Shown in pieces: positions 33,903 to 48,603 of a DNA stretch of 64,000 bases; position 1 is the stretch's first letter; each line of letters begins with the position of its first letter. A model generated the notes under the pieces. It was given only the letters and a program-made list of their open reading frames with translations, was not told the DNA's origin and did no database searches. A program made the position numbers and the translations under genes. The DNA is from Archivesica marissinica (Eukaryota; Mollusca; Bivalvia; Venerida; Vesicomyidae): NCBI GenBank assembly GCA_014843695.1, contig CM026398.1, forward strand, positions 49,875,579-49,939,578, given 5' to 3'.

Positions 33903-36900
33903 CTATATATTTATTTTACTTATATTGTACAACGCCAGTGAATATACTATGTGTACAATTAGACGTTTTATCAAATTAAACAGTTTCAGTTTCACTTTCT
34001 CCTTGGACAGTTTTATATTGTTATCATTTACTTTCCCATAGTTTACATCATCACCATCACTGGACGTGTCTGAGTCTATGTCACTGTCCTCACTGCTGTA
34101 GTCACCTTCTACCAGTGCTAAATTCTGTAATTCAAATAAATAGTTGGCAATGTATGCATAGTTTATGGTCTAATTTTGAAATTTTGTTCTGATGCATAGG
34201 AATAACAATTAACCACGTCTACACACGAGAACTTATGCGGCCAGCAAAGGGAATCACTGAATTTGGCTACTTAGCACAGGTGGCTGCATTTAAAGAAAAT
34301 AAAGATTGTCATTGATTTTGATTATTCTTTGGTTGAGATTGTATGAACATGTTGTTATATATAATGCGCTTACAGTCAAACCTGTCTTAAGCAGCCAGCC
34401 ATTGGAATCACAGAAAATGGCTGCTTAGCACAGGTGGCTGCTTAATAGAGGTCACATGTATAATAAAACAACATATTGGGAATCTGAAAACTGGCTGCTT
34501 AATACATGTTGGCTGCTCAATGGAGGTGACCACTAACACAGGTTTGACTGTACATACAAAACTTTATAATACTGGTATGATAATATGGTTTGGACCAATC
34601 TTCTGTCAATAATAGAAAGTGTGCACCGAAAGTCATGTCAATATTAGAAAGTGGTGTGCGCCGAAACTTTCAATTAGTTGTGTAAATTTGTGCAACCTTC
34701 ATGGTCCACTAATCGAGAGGTAGTGAGTTCGAACCCAACGAGAATCACGGTGACGGTGTTCTTAGGCAAGACACTTACATCCACATTAACTCTTCTCTCT
34801 CCCTCATCATGGCCTCATGGCGACAGGAAGGAGGACTAGAGAGTGATTAAACTAATGTCGCAAGAACTTGTTTCGCTACGTTTCAAACCAAATAATGGAT
34901 CTTAACAACGCAAAATAATGAAATTTAAAGAAGCGATTTTCAAAGAATGTTTCCATGATTTCCTCTACAGAGAGACAGCGTAATTAGTTACTAGTAATTT
35001 TACCATTTCTATATGTGGTGCATCATCATCATCAATGTCTTCTATATCCGCTGAGAAGTGTGGGTCTGCCTCAAGTCTACTCTGTAGATCAGCATTCGCT
35101 GTAGCAATCTTCGGAAGAAAGTATTGCACTTGACCTAGCACTGTCAATACAGATGCAAAAGCGTACAGGTATTTCTGTCATCTTTGTGCAATACAATAAT
35201 ATATCTGATCAACACTGTAGCAGCCCATTCTGACCCAAAGATGTTCAAAATCATAAATGTCCATATAGTTATAATAATAAGCAGCCAGCCAAAGGAATCA
35301 CAGAAAGTGGCTGCTTAGCACAGGTGGCTGCTTAGTAGAGGCTAAATGTATAGCAATAAAACAAATTGGTATCTGAAAACTGGCTGCTTAATGCAGGTTG
35401 ACAGAGGTGACCACTAACACAGACTAACAAACTACAGTCTACATAAAGTCGAATTCCGTCAGACCGAACAAAATACTTCGATATAACCGAATTTTGACTT
35501 TGAAATTCGATATATAAACAGATCCAGTTATATGTAAAATAATAGTGTCTGAAACGGGACTTTGATCCGACTTAGAGATAACAGGAGAATTCGGCATAAC
35601 CGACTTTGACATAACGGATGTATACTGTATATTAAATCCATTTTAATTCTGGTATATTTCTGTTATCTGATTTAGGCCCAGATACCATTGTCATAGAACT
35701 CCAATGTTCTCCAGCAAACACACATACATGTAATGGTCAATGAAACCAAAATATGTCCAGTCTTAGTCCTCCAGCATATATACCTTCCGAAAAAGCAAAA
35801 TTTATTTATAATGAACATTTACAGTCAGGGCTTATTCTAGATAGCGAATTGGGCGAAATAGTGGCCCTGACTTCTCCCTTTCTTTTGTTTACAATTTTCA
35901 TACAGAACATTGTCCAGTAAAGATACACTGGCCATTGTAAAGCATTCAAATGTTGTATTTAATGGTCATACTGTGCATTAAATGCGGTTTAACCATATTT
36001 TCTTGAAATTTATTAAATAACACAATTTAAGGATGTAACCGCACACTTTCTCACTTCTCCCAAAAATTGTTACCTAGAATGAACCGTGTACAGTTATATC
36101 TTTAACCCTTTCCCTCATATAGGCACCTCTTGACGCCATTACCAATACAACATACACTGACAATGTAGTAGCCAAACCATTGTTCATAATAAAGGTAAGA
36201 ATCTCATGTAGTCCCAGTAATATCTATGGAGGTGGGATAGATATGGCGATTACTTATCCATTGCATGATAGCTAAATGGCTGTCGTTTGTATGGAGATAT
36301 AATAGTATATTAACCTAAATCTCTATGAAGGAAAGGGTTAAGATATACTGCTGATTATGATGATCATAAACTGATCTGTAAGTAGATCTATCATTCTCTG
36401 CACAAACAAAACAGTGTTACTTAACTAATATTTACCTGTACTGCGTGACAACTTGAATTCTTTCCTCAAGTCTTCCAAACTTTTCATATCTTTGTTCACA
36501 ATCAGTTTAGAATCTGTCAAGAAAATATAAAACTGTGTTTTCATTGATTATAATATACAAATGAACTATCACAGTCTACAATGCATGTCATCACACAATT
36601 TCAATATCAGCATTCAAGCATGTTAAAGTTTACCCACACATTCACCTTAATTAACGGGTTGTACACAAATAAATGTGAAGGAGCATTATGATGCCGAGTC
36701 TTAATTAGTTTAATCATATTTTATTGCTGGATTCACCTTTCTTTTCTACATATATATATATATATATATATAATACAAATCTTTATTTGCACAGGCTCTT
36801 TTTGACACACACAAAGGTTGTTGCTTATTTTGTAATCGGTATGTCCACTACGGCACTAGCAGCCAGGGCTATGTTATTATGCATTTTCGGAAAATCGTTA

Positions 36901-38930
36901 ACACATCCTAGAAGCCATAAACCTGGTGGTGTCAGTGGTCCAGTGGTAGAGCGTCGGAGTTGGAATCGAACGGTCCCTGGTTCAATACTCAGTCTGGCCA
37001 CATGTGTAGTGTCATTGAGCAAGGCACCTTACACACATTGCTTAGTACTGGTTAACCGCTTGGCTAAGCATGCCCAGGAAAAATGTCTAAGTCCTCGCAA
37101 TGGGTTTAACAATAATGAAACATACATACCCCTTAAATGAATTCCAAATGCTTAGTTTGAACACACTATATATAATATATATATTTATTATTATATATAT
37201 CTAAACTATAAATATAAAGAAACAAATGGGTAACAGTAAAAGTTAAATTCGTAAGTCGTGATAGCGCAGTGGATGCGCGTTCTCTTCAGGTGCGAAAGGT
37301 CCGGAGTTGGAGCTGTTACGATTGTGCCCTTAGGCAAGGCATTTAAATTCCACGTTGCCTCTTCTCTCTTCCTCGTGGCGATGGATTACATCAGGAATGA
37401 GATCTCGAGAGTGATTAATATAAGTTGTAAGAACTTGTTTCGCAATCGAGCTAAAATTAATTTTGTATGAACTAAATTCATCAACACATTGCATCCGGAT
37501 ACAATACATCCGAACTATATCAAGTACACATTCAATCATGTAGCAGGTTTAATTGGTCCTAGAACAAGTCCTACCTGCTACAGCTGGGTTGACATTAAGC
37601 AGCACCGTTGATATATTTAAACCTTTGTCATCCATGGCTCTTTTGTTGTAGAAAGTTTGGCCAGTGGTAAATAACGTTTAGGTCAGACACCGCTATTGCA
37701 ATTTCCATAGGCCACCATTATAACATACAGTGCCATTATATTTTCCCCCAAAATAGTTTGGCACAAAAGACAGTAGTTTTCAACAGACTGGCCTTTGATA
37801 CACAGGAAAATGTCAAATTTCAATGGGGTCGACCGATTGCGGTTTTTTAATTTCCCACTAAAGGCACCCACCCCCTACTCTGAAGGTAACTTAGTGGTGA
37901 ATGTTGCACTGACACCTGCATTTATAATATGCTGTTTATTTGTCTGCAAATATTTTTAAATATTCCAAAATGCAGCTCATATATTTTAATATTTAGAAGT
38001 CATTTTCAATATTTGTGACAATACCTACTCAGCCAATCAGTTCATGTATCAATAACTCTTCCCTACACTTTTTCAACCAATCCGAGACCACTATATCAAT
38101 AACACCGTCTGACCTGCAGTTTGTATCCTGGGCGCAGCCATTTTTGATATGGTATAAATTACTACCAATTATATTTTTGTTACCATCTATCTATCTTCCG
38201 AGGGTGCTGGTCAAAACGTAACCAATCCAAAAACGTACCAATCATTTCAAGTCAAAACGTACCCATCCACAAGTCAAAATGTACCCATTCTGCAGACAGA
38301 CAGACTGGAACCCAGCCTATGAGTTGCCTTACCCATACATTTCTTGGTTTCGGGGTGCTGCAGATGATCCGAGTTGAGTGTTCTCCTTAGCCGACGAACG
38401 TCATCCTTGAGTGTGCGAACGTCATCCTTGAGTGTGCGAACGTCATCCTTGAGTGCTTTGACGTCTTGGATAGAAACACAACTGAAAAAAGTATATATGA
38501 AATACATCATTGCAAGCTGAGGAGCATTATTATTACAAACAGATAGCTTTATGAAAACAGAGGATGATGATGGCCCTATATCTCTCACCAAAGCGAACAT
38601 GGGCACATAACATGCTAATAATAATTTATTTGAAGGTTACATAACAAGATACATGTATACACAAAGCATCATTTTAAAGAATGACCTGTTTAATTTAACA
38701 TTATATCATTCACACACATATTTGCGCTTGTACTTACCACCAACGGCAAGAATTCTGTATAGATACTGCCATTTTCCAGGAACACCGTGGTAGCAAGCAA
38801 TACCCTCGTCTCCTGGTACGTATGTTTGTTTTTGCGGTTCCACGAAGTATTTCTGATTATGCACAGAAAGTCTATTGTCGTCGTTCAGCCAACGAACAAC
38901 CGCAAATTTCCCTGCAAGTTCTTTCGACAT
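33903..38930 (-). CDS. Five-exon gene with coiled-coil and acidic segment, right
   Basis: Exons 38738-38930, 38333-38464, 36436-36513, 35004-35140 and 33903-34124 on the minus strand, mirroring the left gene with a few substitutions (KYIVEP to KYFVEP, RRLKRT to RRLRRT). All acceptors including that of exon 3 (ttgacag) are intact here, which supports the five-exon model. Function unknown; a nuclear coiled-coil protein is a guess. Confidence 0.62.
34373..34550. mobile_element. pogo-like MITE type 2, complete (right)
   Basis: Mirror of 27804-27981. Confidence 0.92.
34689..34879 (+). mobile_element. SINE family B, copy 2 (right)
   Basis: Mirror of 27475-27665. Confidence 0.72.
35436..35628. mobile_element. 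pogo-like MITE type 1, right intron copy
   Basis: Mirror of 26726-26918. Confidence 0.83.
36918..37098 (+). mobile_element. SINE family C (right)
   Basis: Mirror of 25255-25435. Confidence 0.75.
37251..37453 (+). mobile_element. SINE family B, copy 1 (right)
   Basis: Mirror of 24900-25103. Confidence 0.75.
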
Positions 38931-39477
38931 GTTGTTGAGACTGCTGCTGTGATGCTGAGATTTTTCTATCGAACTCTGTGATTGGTTAACACGCGTATAA
39001 TTTACTTTGATTGACCAATGAAAAAAGTCGTTAGATTTGCCGAGATACAAAGTTGCTTCCCCTGGCTCTGGGTAAAATAACGTTAGGGGGTAAAATCCAG
39101 ACCCAACACAAAATAGGGGATAAAAAAGATCTAGTCCGACCTTTAATATGTTGCATGTTTACAATCGTTAGATAACAATACATTTCAATATATACAGTGG
39201 GGTCCTGTCAATTCGACCGTCTAAGACGTAAACATTCCTGTATTTACCAATCTACTTTCGATTTACATAGACTTGACTGTGTCACTTGTATTTTTCAATT
39301 CGTCTTCTCTGTATTTGGCATAATTAATAACCAGTCAATCTGGGGCGATGGACCCTCAAATAACCGTTAATGATAGATGCAGTAACGATAAATACAGTGG
39401 GCAGTAATCTGGGGGAGCGTTTTCGGATATGTTCTAATAAGATCGGTAAAAGCAAGGTTTGCAGAAATCAATCAAAG

Positions 39478-39615
39478 ATGGCGGATGATACTGATTGGAC
39501 ACGGCGTTGGTTTAAAACCCTTGTTGAATGCTACGATGAGATTCAATCTACATCTACGTATGTAACGGGTAAAGCAGTTTGGAAGCTTGGTGAGCCTAGT
39601 TGTTGGTATTTCTAG
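39478..39615 (+). CDS. Small open frame or first exon, right
   Basis: Mirror of 22731-22868, reading MADDTDWTRRWF. Confidence 0.35.
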   Translation: MADDTDWTRRWFKTLVECYDEIQSTSTYVTGKAVWKLGEPSCWYF

Positions 39616-39695
39616 GGACCGCTCTCAAGTCTATTAATTGTCCATTTGTTTACCCTTCTTAAAGTTAAACTAAAACTGTTAAAGGCTAAACGGTA

Positions 39696-39970
39696 TAAAC
39701 CACTGTACATTACTGCCGCTTCAGGGTTCATTTTACTTTTAGGCAGTATATGAACGTCTCGGGCTAAACCACTGTACATTACTGTCACTTCAGGGTGACT
39801 TTCACAGTGTTTCAGGTTCATTTTATGTCGTGTATGATCTATGGATGTCTTGGGTTAAACCACTGTACATTACTGCCACTTCAGGGTGAGTTTCAGGTTC
39901 GTCTTAGGTCATGTAGGGATGTCTCGGGCTAAACCACTGTACATTACTGCCGCTTCAGGGTGAGTTTCAG
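39696..39970. repeat. Four degenerate ~75-bp tandem units, right
   Basis: Mirror of 22376-22650. Confidence 0.9.
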
Positions 39971-40294
39971 AAAAGTAAGTGAATTTGCTATGTAACTTGC
40001 CGAAATATTTCCCAATCACTCGGATTTCGAAAACATAATTTTCATTATTCAAAGCACACAGTACCGTCTGAAATCGGCCAAAACGTCCCCTTATCAAAAC
40101 CAGACTGATAATCACGTGGTCTTTTGTTTACGGTACGAGCACGGGGCCGAATCGATTAATCTCTATCATTATTACAGCTGCAGTTTAATATAGTGCCCAC
40201 GTTCCAGCCATTAACAATACGCGTCCAGCAATAGGCCTACCAAATATAGTAGCAATACTTACTTTGATAGTGATTTAAGTGCTGTGTTCATCAC

Positions 40295-40645
40295 AGTCGA
40301 CAATGGTCAACCATGGTATGGTGAATTTTGACAGTGGTAATGAAAAAGGTTGACCATGGTAGACCATGGTCATATTTGTTGATTGTCTTTTGTCATCATG
40401 TTCGACCATGGTCAATCTTGTCTTACCATGGTTGACCATAGCCAATCTTCTCTCACCATGGTCGATCTTCTCTCACCATGGTCGACCATGGTCGATCTCC
40501 TCTCACCATGGTCGACCATGCTCCTGATCATGTTTTCACCATGGTATTTGATGGTTGACCATGTTAAAACATGGTCAACCATGTTAAAACATGGCCAACC
40601 ATCAAAAACCGTGGTGACCATGGTTAGACCGTGGTGACCATGGTC
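40295..40645. repeat. Minisatellite of palindromic words, right
   Basis: Mirror of 21690-22050, short by part of a unit. Confidence 0.93.
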
Positions 40646-40758
40646 ATCATTTCGCGTGGGTACTACACACTTATTAATAAATGTGCATCCTAATGTGCTG
40701 GACTACAAATAATAATATAATGCAACATGATTTCCGAATGTTTTTCTGAACTGAAATT

Positions 40759-41126
40759 ATGTAATGACGATTTGTTTATATAATTATATAATGACGATTT
40801 GTTTATATAATTTGTAATGACTATTTGTTTATATAATTTGTAATGACGACTTGTTTATATAATTTGTAATGACGATTTGTTTATATAATTTGTAATGACG
40901 ATTTGTTTATATAATTTGTAATGACGATTTGTTTATATAATTACGTAATGACGATTTGTTTATATAATTACGTAATGACGACTTGTTTATATAATTACGT
41001 AATGACGATTTGTTTATATAATTTGTAATGACGATTTGTTTATATAATTTGTAATGACGATTTGTTTATATAATTTGTAATGACGATTTGTTTATATAAT
41101 TACGTAATGACGATTTGTTTATATAT
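40759..41126. repeat. 26/27-bp satellite-like array, right
   Basis: Mirror of 21209-21580 with the same succession of unit variants except for about one copy. Confidence 0.95.
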
Positions 41127-41235
41127 ATATGTCGTTTAAAAGCTGTCAAATACTAAGTACTTTATCCTACATGATTGTTGCCGTTTTTGTAGTTATTAGT
41201 AACTCAATATTATTTATATACGAGGACCCATCGTG

Positions 41236-41896
41236 AACTAATTTGGCTGTCTGGTTAGCACGCTCGTTTTCCAGTAGTTTTCGGAGGAACAAAGTGATGT
41301 AAAATTATACCTTGCATATCCCAACATATTATGGCCATTACTGTACCGGCATATTTGGAAATAAACGCTTTTGTCGGTTAAAGTGAAGTATGATGCTTCC
41401 AAAAAGGAGCTCTGTTGTTTTCTTTACAGCTCAATTAAGTGTACCCATATAACCACCCGATTGAGAAAGGCATCACCCTCGTCGTTGTACAGTTGACAGT
41501 ATTAGCGGCATTCTTGACCCATACCCCCATTTGACCCGGAAGCAGCAAGAGTGGTGCCCATCTTGCCGAAACACGACGCATTCCAATCTTATTAGACATA
41601 ATGTCCTCAGCTGTATCATATGAAATACCAAATTGTCTCGCAACATCTTAAAAAGTTACTCTTCTATCTTCAAGAATGTATTCCTGAATTTCGCCCACTT
41701 TCGGTCATTGGCCTGCCAGTATGCTTATCATCTTCGGTTGTATCTCTACCGTCCTAAGCCTAAAACGACCCACCAACTTTGAAATGGCACCATTCGATAA
41801 AAAAGTATCCCCATAAACTTATAATCCTCCCGAATGTGGAAAGGGAGAGACACACTGGTTCATGAAAGTTTAAGAGGTTCATCCAAAGTACGAATT
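41236..41896 (-). pseudogene. mariner transposase relic, right
   Basis: Mirror of 20440-21100 with the same lesions, so decay preceded the split of the two arms. Confidence 0.75.
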
Positions 41897-41942
41897 ACCA
41901 TCCACCTTTTGAGCTGATAAAGAAGCCACCGTCAAAGATTCA

Positions 41943-42485
41943 GTGGGAAATATGCTAAAGAAGAATGTGAACCGCACTATCGAGGAAGATTTGAGGGAGG
42001 ACACCAGACCAAAGACGTCGCTGAGATACATAAATCCGGAGAATGTCAAAGTTGGTAGTACACATCATGATTGGTCCACTGTCAGGAACAACCGACATGA
42101 CATCCGACGGGCAGATATCAAGGTCCGGCTATTGACAGGCTCTTCCATAGTACACTACAACCAGTTCAATGTAAATCCAACATGTAAACTATGTAAGCTA
42201 GAACCTGAAGACCGAGAACAGTATACATGTATCTAAATGCTCCTCGTTATGTTATGTTATAGTTCGGGATTTACGCCTGCATCAGCACCATTTCGGGCTA
42301 TATCGGCGGGCAGTTTACCAAACAACACCTTTCCTGGACGGGCTCCAACGGTTAACCAGTACTTGGGTGCACCAACCTCCGTAAGAAACGCTCCGCGTTA
42401 AACTCGGTCAGGACTGAGCATATAGACAAATTGAGGGCATATGCGAAATCTACCATCGCTAGACATCCTAGTCGGTAGCCCACGC
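41943..42485 (+). pseudogene. Non-LTR retrotransposon 3' fragment, right
   Basis: Mirror of 19851-20393; the 97-residue frame (41943-42236) is identical by eye. Confidence 0.7.
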
Positions 42486-43014
42486 TCCTTACTCAACTGT
42501 AACTAGATTCCTTGCTTAGAGCACGCTATTATATATTGTAATTATAATTGTACTACAAACAATGCTCTCTTGGTTTAAACGGTATTTATTCCAATATAGT
42601 GTAGTAGATAAGGACCATGAATGTTCAGAGGGTGTAAAAAGCACCAAATTTGGCATGGTGGTAGTTTAGAACCAGCTTGTAAATAATAGGCCGGAAGACA
42701 ATCACGAGAGACCCTGAGTCCCCCGTGAGATGGGGCCCCAAAGGGGCACATAATTGTGTAAATTTGCATGTATATAATTAATTTATTATAGTCACAAATG
42801 GTATATAACTTGTGCAAATGAGGTATGTTATCCGGATAATAGGTTACACCAGTATAAAAAATGACTTTTGTTAAATACAAAATTGAAAATTGAGTAAGAC
42901 AGTCACATGTTGACAACAATCAACCAGAGGTTATGGTGCGTAATTTAATATACTATTATATAACATGTGATGTTGAGGACTGAATGCAAATGTATTCGAC
43001 CTGCTTGTTTGTTT

Positions 43015-43345
43015 GTTTTGTTATACTTACAATGTCATTCCACCCATTTGGCGCAGTAGAGTAGTGACCCTGGCATGTCCCCCACATGCCTTAAAGTAAA
43101 CTTTTGTGAAGCTGAAGGAGGAAATTTACCTGCCAGAAATTTTGAACCCAAATCGTACACACTGAAACAACTGACATTGAGACCTGAACGTTCAGTGGCA
43201 ACTATTCTTCCTGGATCGAACCAGAACTAGGACACATTTCTGGATAAAAATCAACTAGTACTGTGCCTCGGCCGGGGATCTAACTCATGACCTCCCGCCT
43301 TGGAATTAAAGGGGCTAACCACTGTGCTACCCGAGCTGTTTTATT
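43015..43345 (-). mobile_element. SINE family F, right counterpart
   Basis: Mirror of 19001-19331. Confidence 0.78.
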
Positions 43346-43423
43346 CTCCAATTCATAATCATTTCAATTTTCAATCAAGGGTTACATTCATAGGCCCATC
43401 TATCTGTTTGTGCGGACACAGGC

Positions 43424-44440
43424 ATACCTATCCTGCAGTTGTCAGTATGCATTGGTGATCATTCTGAGGTATTGCTGTCGTTCTGTACAATCTTGTATTG
43501 GTTACATTTTGATAGACAATTAATAATGTATTCTACATTTTAGGAATCCACATCAGGACATGCTGTTGAGTTTGAGCAACCTTCGACATATGAGTTGTAC
43601 AGGGCACGATGTTCCAACTGGAGCCAGTGTTGCCTATGCCAAAAGAAGACTGAATGCCATATCAACATGAGTCCACACAATGCATTGCCACAGGAACCAT
43701 TAAAACTTTGGAATGACTTGACCTAGGGAGTGGCAATGATGGAGCAAAATGCCGTCTGGCATATGTCCTGCTTCAGCAGCAGAATATTGAGCGAGCAGTA
43801 AAGAGACAGCAAGTGTGTATGGAAACGATAGAGACAAAGGGGCTTAGAAAGAGCTTTGGTACAACGTTGCACGGTAGTTGTTTCGTTTACACTAAATCTT
43901 ATGGTAGACTACATTAGGTAGAATAATGGAAATAGATACGAAAATGTGACATATCACAACTAAGATGTCAGATATCGAAATTCTAGCCAAACATTAAGAG
44001 GTGGATATGGTACCAAGAGACGCAGAATATCATGGAAACTGTTTGTGCACATTTTATAACAAGGACAATAGGCAGTATACACTTTCAACTGATTCTACGT
44101 CGATTCATGTGTACGATACTGGTGATGATTAATTGAAATAGGCTATCATTGTTGCTGAGTTGATTGCATATATAGAGAGTTAAACTAATTAATGTGAAAG
44201 TGATGGCTTGTTGATAATAATAAATGACAAAGCGTTTCGGTGTCTTATAACAGGGTTATACAGGTCTCCACAGACATAGTAAACTATATAAGGTGAATAT
44301 GAAACTACTAGCAGTGCATGCCCACCAAATCTCAGGAACGGACTGTACACCACAGCATGGATCACAATCCACAGTCAGTAACATCGAATGATGCATTTCA
44401 TGGTACGGCAATCTCGGTCACACGAAGTCTGAGGGGCAAT
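43424..44440 (+). pseudogene. Decayed repeat-associated gene, N-terminal part (right)
   Basis: Mirror of 17895-18912. Contains additional stops (for example in acctagggag) not present in the left copy. Confidence 0.55.
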
Positions 44441-44448
44441 GTATAAAT

Positions 44449-45411
44449 TAGGGATGTCAACGAATATGCGAATATTCGAATATTCGCTCGGACATCCGAA
44501 TATCCGAATACTATTCCAGTATTCTAATATTCGGGGAAAATATTATATTTACAAAAATGAAATAAACTGTCATAAATCAGATACTTTATTTTCCTTTGAA
44601 ACCATCATAACACCTTCCAATACAAAAGAAATCGCTCCAGGATGTGTGAATAAATTATGTTGTGGTTGCATCCATGGCAGGTGTTAATAGATACACCATG
44701 TAATCGGATACGTACAGTAGGTGTTAAGGTAGGTATTATTTAATTATGATTTCAAAACTATTTAGACAGAGAATGACATAGTACAGACTCTACAAACATC
44801 TACCCACACGTACCTGTATCATACAATTTTAAATAACGTGTGGTTTTATTTGTGAAAACACCCATGAATGTATATCCTATTCAACCACTTGTCTTTATAC
44901 TAATATCTTCTTCTCGAGCTCCAATGTTATATTTCACGTTCTTGAGCTTTCTTTAAATATTCCTTTAAATATTAATCATTTTCCTTTTAACATCCAAAAC
45001 TATATTGACTCACTAATACAATAACTCCTGAAATTCTCTAGCATATACCTAGAATAGATTTCACGTGTATTCATTGTTATATATATCATTCTCCTGCTTT
45101 TTGTATATCAATCAATTGATAGGGAAAAGAACTATGCATGTTTTTTCTTTCGTTCTAGTCCCTTTCAGTATACTGCTGTTAATTTATATGTAAAATGTTA
45201 GAATAAACAATGTTTAAACCAATGTACAGTGCCCGATAACAATAACTGAATGAGTCGTTGTCATATTTGCATGGCCTTATAGGAAGATGACGTTTACGCA
45301 TTTTTTGAGTGATTTTGAGTATTTGATAGAATTCTATCAAATATTCGAATATTCAAATACCTTCCCGACCGAATATTCGAATACCAAAATCGCTATTCGT
45401 TGCCATCCCTA
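44449..45411. mobile_element. Non-autonomous hAT element, right copy
   Basis: Mirror of 16914-17886; ends tagggatgtcaacgaat and complement, flanked by gtataaat on both sides (44441-44448 and 45412-45419). Confidence 0.93.
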
Positions 45412-45419
45412 GTATAAAT

Positions 45420-46127
45420 ATAACTCATCTCAAGGCCGATAAGTCACAAAATATCTACCAGAGAAGTACAAAGATGTCCCTCCTGTAACATTGAAGGCCA
45501 ACACTCCACAACCGGTTGTCGTGTGAGCCTCCTCCGAACTACTCAACGTGAATTAGTTCTTAGTGACCAAATGGTTATAGCATGTTGCCGAAAATCTTGG
45601 AAAGACAACGTAGGTCAAAACGAATCTTTTTCATGGTCACCATTCTTTGCACAACACCTCTCAATTGACACAAGAGCACCAGCCATAACAGCACTATTCC
45701 CATTGTTTCGTGACTGTGTTCACTGTGGCTAAGGTAAAGCATGGAATGCCACTTATCAAACATGTCACTGAAGCTAAGAACCCTGGCCAGATCGCAGTCG
45801 ATCAACCAAGAAGATACAATGGTTATGGCCCACATAGTACCGGGTATGGACCTGGAAATGGCATGGTGTTGATGGGTGGCCTTCTTGAAGGTTATTGGAG
45901 ATTGGTTAGATGGGAGTGGTTGGATTGCATTATATGAGTACCCATCACAATGCATTGAGAGCTACACTTTCATGACAGGTAAAACTGTTATATCAACACA
46001 TGGAGATAATGTCTTGAAATCGAACACAGAGATCGACTTTGATGTGACTGACCTTCAACCCTGTAACCATGAAGAAGCCGACGACAGAATGCTTCTCCAT
46101 GCAGCGCATTCTTTCCATACGGGAGCC
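45420..46127 (+). pseudogene. Decayed repeat-associated gene, middle part (right)
   Basis: Mirror of 16198-16905. The best frame reads LQPCNHEEADDRMLLHAAH just before the MULE end at 46128. Confidence 0.65.
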
Positions 46128-48603
46128 GGACAAAACACCCCCCGGACTAAACACCCCCCGCTCATTTTTGTATAGGTGGACAAAACACCCCTCATCATTT
46201 TTACAAGGTGGACAACACACCCCCTACGGTTTTTACAAGGCGGACAAAACACCCCCTACGGTTTTTACAAGGCGAACAAAACACCCCCTACGGTTGTTAC
46301 AAGGTGGACAAAACACCCCTATGGTTTCTTTTTTTCTGCTAATGTTAATTAGGAAGTTTTTTATTGTTGGAATTCCTTGATTAGCTGTTATCATTTATAA
46401 CTGATATCATAGAATAATATGAATGGTTATTGCCAATTATATTATTTTTACACATAAAACTGCGAAATGCAAACTGCAAAAAGATGCAAACTGCACAAAA
46501 TGTCTGTTATATAAAGATTAATAATTAATTAAGATTGCCAATTGATATTGCAAGAAACATATCTTCTGTTCCATCATTGCAACTGCAAATATGGAATTCA
46601 TAACCAGTAATAAAGGCTCTAGAAAATTCTGCTATGCAGGGTATGCGTACACTAAGAAGAAAGAGTCGAAAACAACAGTTCGGTGGGAGTGTACTCATCG
46701 CTCAAGCAAACAGTGCAAAGGTGCACTCACAACTGATTGTGCTGCTACAGAGGTGAAGTCTACAACAGAGCACAACCATGAGGCTGATCTGTTCGCCATC
46801 GCTGCCATGAAGGTGAAGTCCGAAATCAAGGCTACCGTCCAGGCCAACAGAGGGAAACCTGGGCAGATTGTTACAGACAAACTAGCCACCGTGCCTAAGG
46901 AGGTAGCATCTGCGGCTGGCAGGGTCGATTCCCTGCAGAGAGTCGTACGTCGGGCGAAATGTGGAACAGCACCCTCAGAGCTAGCAACCAGACAGGACAT
47001 CCCATACCCACTACCAGAGGAATACACCACTATGCGAGGGGACGTGTCATTCCTAATCTACGATAACGGATCCAGACATCAGAGGCTACTGGTGTTCGCA
47101 AGCGGTGATGGATTTGAGCTCTTCGAAAACGCTGATACATGGTTCATGGATGGAACCCACTCCACAGCGCCCTCTCAGTTCCCTCAGCTGTTCTGCATCC
47201 GTGTTCCTCTGGGAGAAACATGTGTGTCTGCTGCCTACGCGCTGCTGCCATCCAAACATCAGGAGGTGTATGAAGAGTGCCTCACCGCCCTCCTAGACGC
47301 CTGCCTGAGAAAGGACATCCGTCCTAACCCCAACCGCATTGTCGCAGACTACGAGGTCACCATACACAACGCAGTAAGGGCTGTCATCTCGGCAAATATT
47401 CATATACAGGGATGTTTCTACCACCTCACTCAGTCAACATGGAGACGTGTCCAGTCCAAGGGTCTTCAGAATCTACAAGTCAGATGAAGAAGTGTGGGAT
47501 GCTTGATGCCCTGGCGTTCCTTCCAGTCGACCGGGTCAAAGAGGGAATGAGACTCCTGAAGGAAACTGCGCCAGAAAATCTCAACGGGCTGATCGAGTAT
47601 TTCGACGGAACGTATGTGTCCGGAAATTACAGAGCTGTGGTTGGTGAGGAAGGAAGAATGAGGTTCCGGCGAACAACTCCACGGTTTCCACCTCAGATCT
47701 GGAATGTTCATGACGCCACAGTGACAGACCAGCATCGCACTAATAATATGTGCGAGTCATGGAATAATGGTTTCAAGCATTTGGTTGGCCATAACAACCC
47801 ATCACTGTGGACTGTAATCCAGTGCTTACAGAGGGACGCCGCACTGGTAGAAACAGAAGTGTACAGTAACCAGCAGGGGCAACCAGCTCCCAAGAGAAAA
47901 AGAAAAAACACTCTCGTACACCAGAAGCGCCTTAAGACATTGTGCCTTCAACTCAACAACGGACAGAAGACTCTGGTCCAGTGTCTGCACACCATGGGAC
48001 AGTGCATCAGACTGCATTAAACTGGACAAAACATTTTTTAGGTGCTAAAAACTATGTGCTAAGTGTAGCTTATATTGAATAAATTTAAATTTTCTTTGGT
48101 AACGAAATATAATGAAATATAATGTTAATGTAAAATTTGTCTTTAGGTGTTGAAACTCAACTGATTGTCAATTTTAAGGTAACACTTTGTAAGCAATTAA
48201 TAGTGATTAAATACTTCAAAGTGTTACCTTTAATTTGACAATCAGTTGAAAACTGATATCTTATTCTGTTATGTAAATCAATTTGACAATCAGTTGAAAA
48301 CTGATATCTTATTCTGTTATATAAATCCATTTGAATGTTTTATTTTCTGTGTAAATTAAACATGTGTAATAAAATAAAAAATAAAATATTGAAAAATATT
48401 TTGTCATTATTGTAACCTCATTATTAGGAGATGTTTTAGTTAAGGGGTGTTTTGTCCACCTTGTATAAACCGTAGGGGGTGTTTTGTCCGCTTTGTAAAA
48501 ACCGTAGGGGGTGTTTTGTCCACCTTGTAAAAATGATGAGGGGTGTTTTGTCCACCTATACAAAAATGAGCGGGGGGTGTTTAGTCCGGGGGGTGTTTTG
48601 TCC
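46128..48603 (+). mobile_element. MULE-type DNA transposon, right copy
   Basis: Mirror of 13797-16197. The first inverted end (46128-46325) carries about six ggacaaaacacccc subrepeats and the second (48440-48603) about four or five. Subrepeat number and spacing differ from the left copy. Confidence 0.85.
46591..48020 (+). pseudogene. MULE transposase with FLYWCH-type zinc finger, right copy (frameshift)
   Basis: The N-terminal 298 residues are open: FLYWCH-like finger at about residues 10-68, WFMDGTH, IVADYE and GCFYHLTQS in place. Near 47475 two deletions relative to the left copy (2 bp in aatctctacaag, and 12 bp after gaagaagt) shift the frame and end the product early. The remaining C-terminal part (NNMCESWNN, basic tail) is open in another frame to 48020. 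Left and right copies thus carry different inactivating changes. Confidence 0.85.
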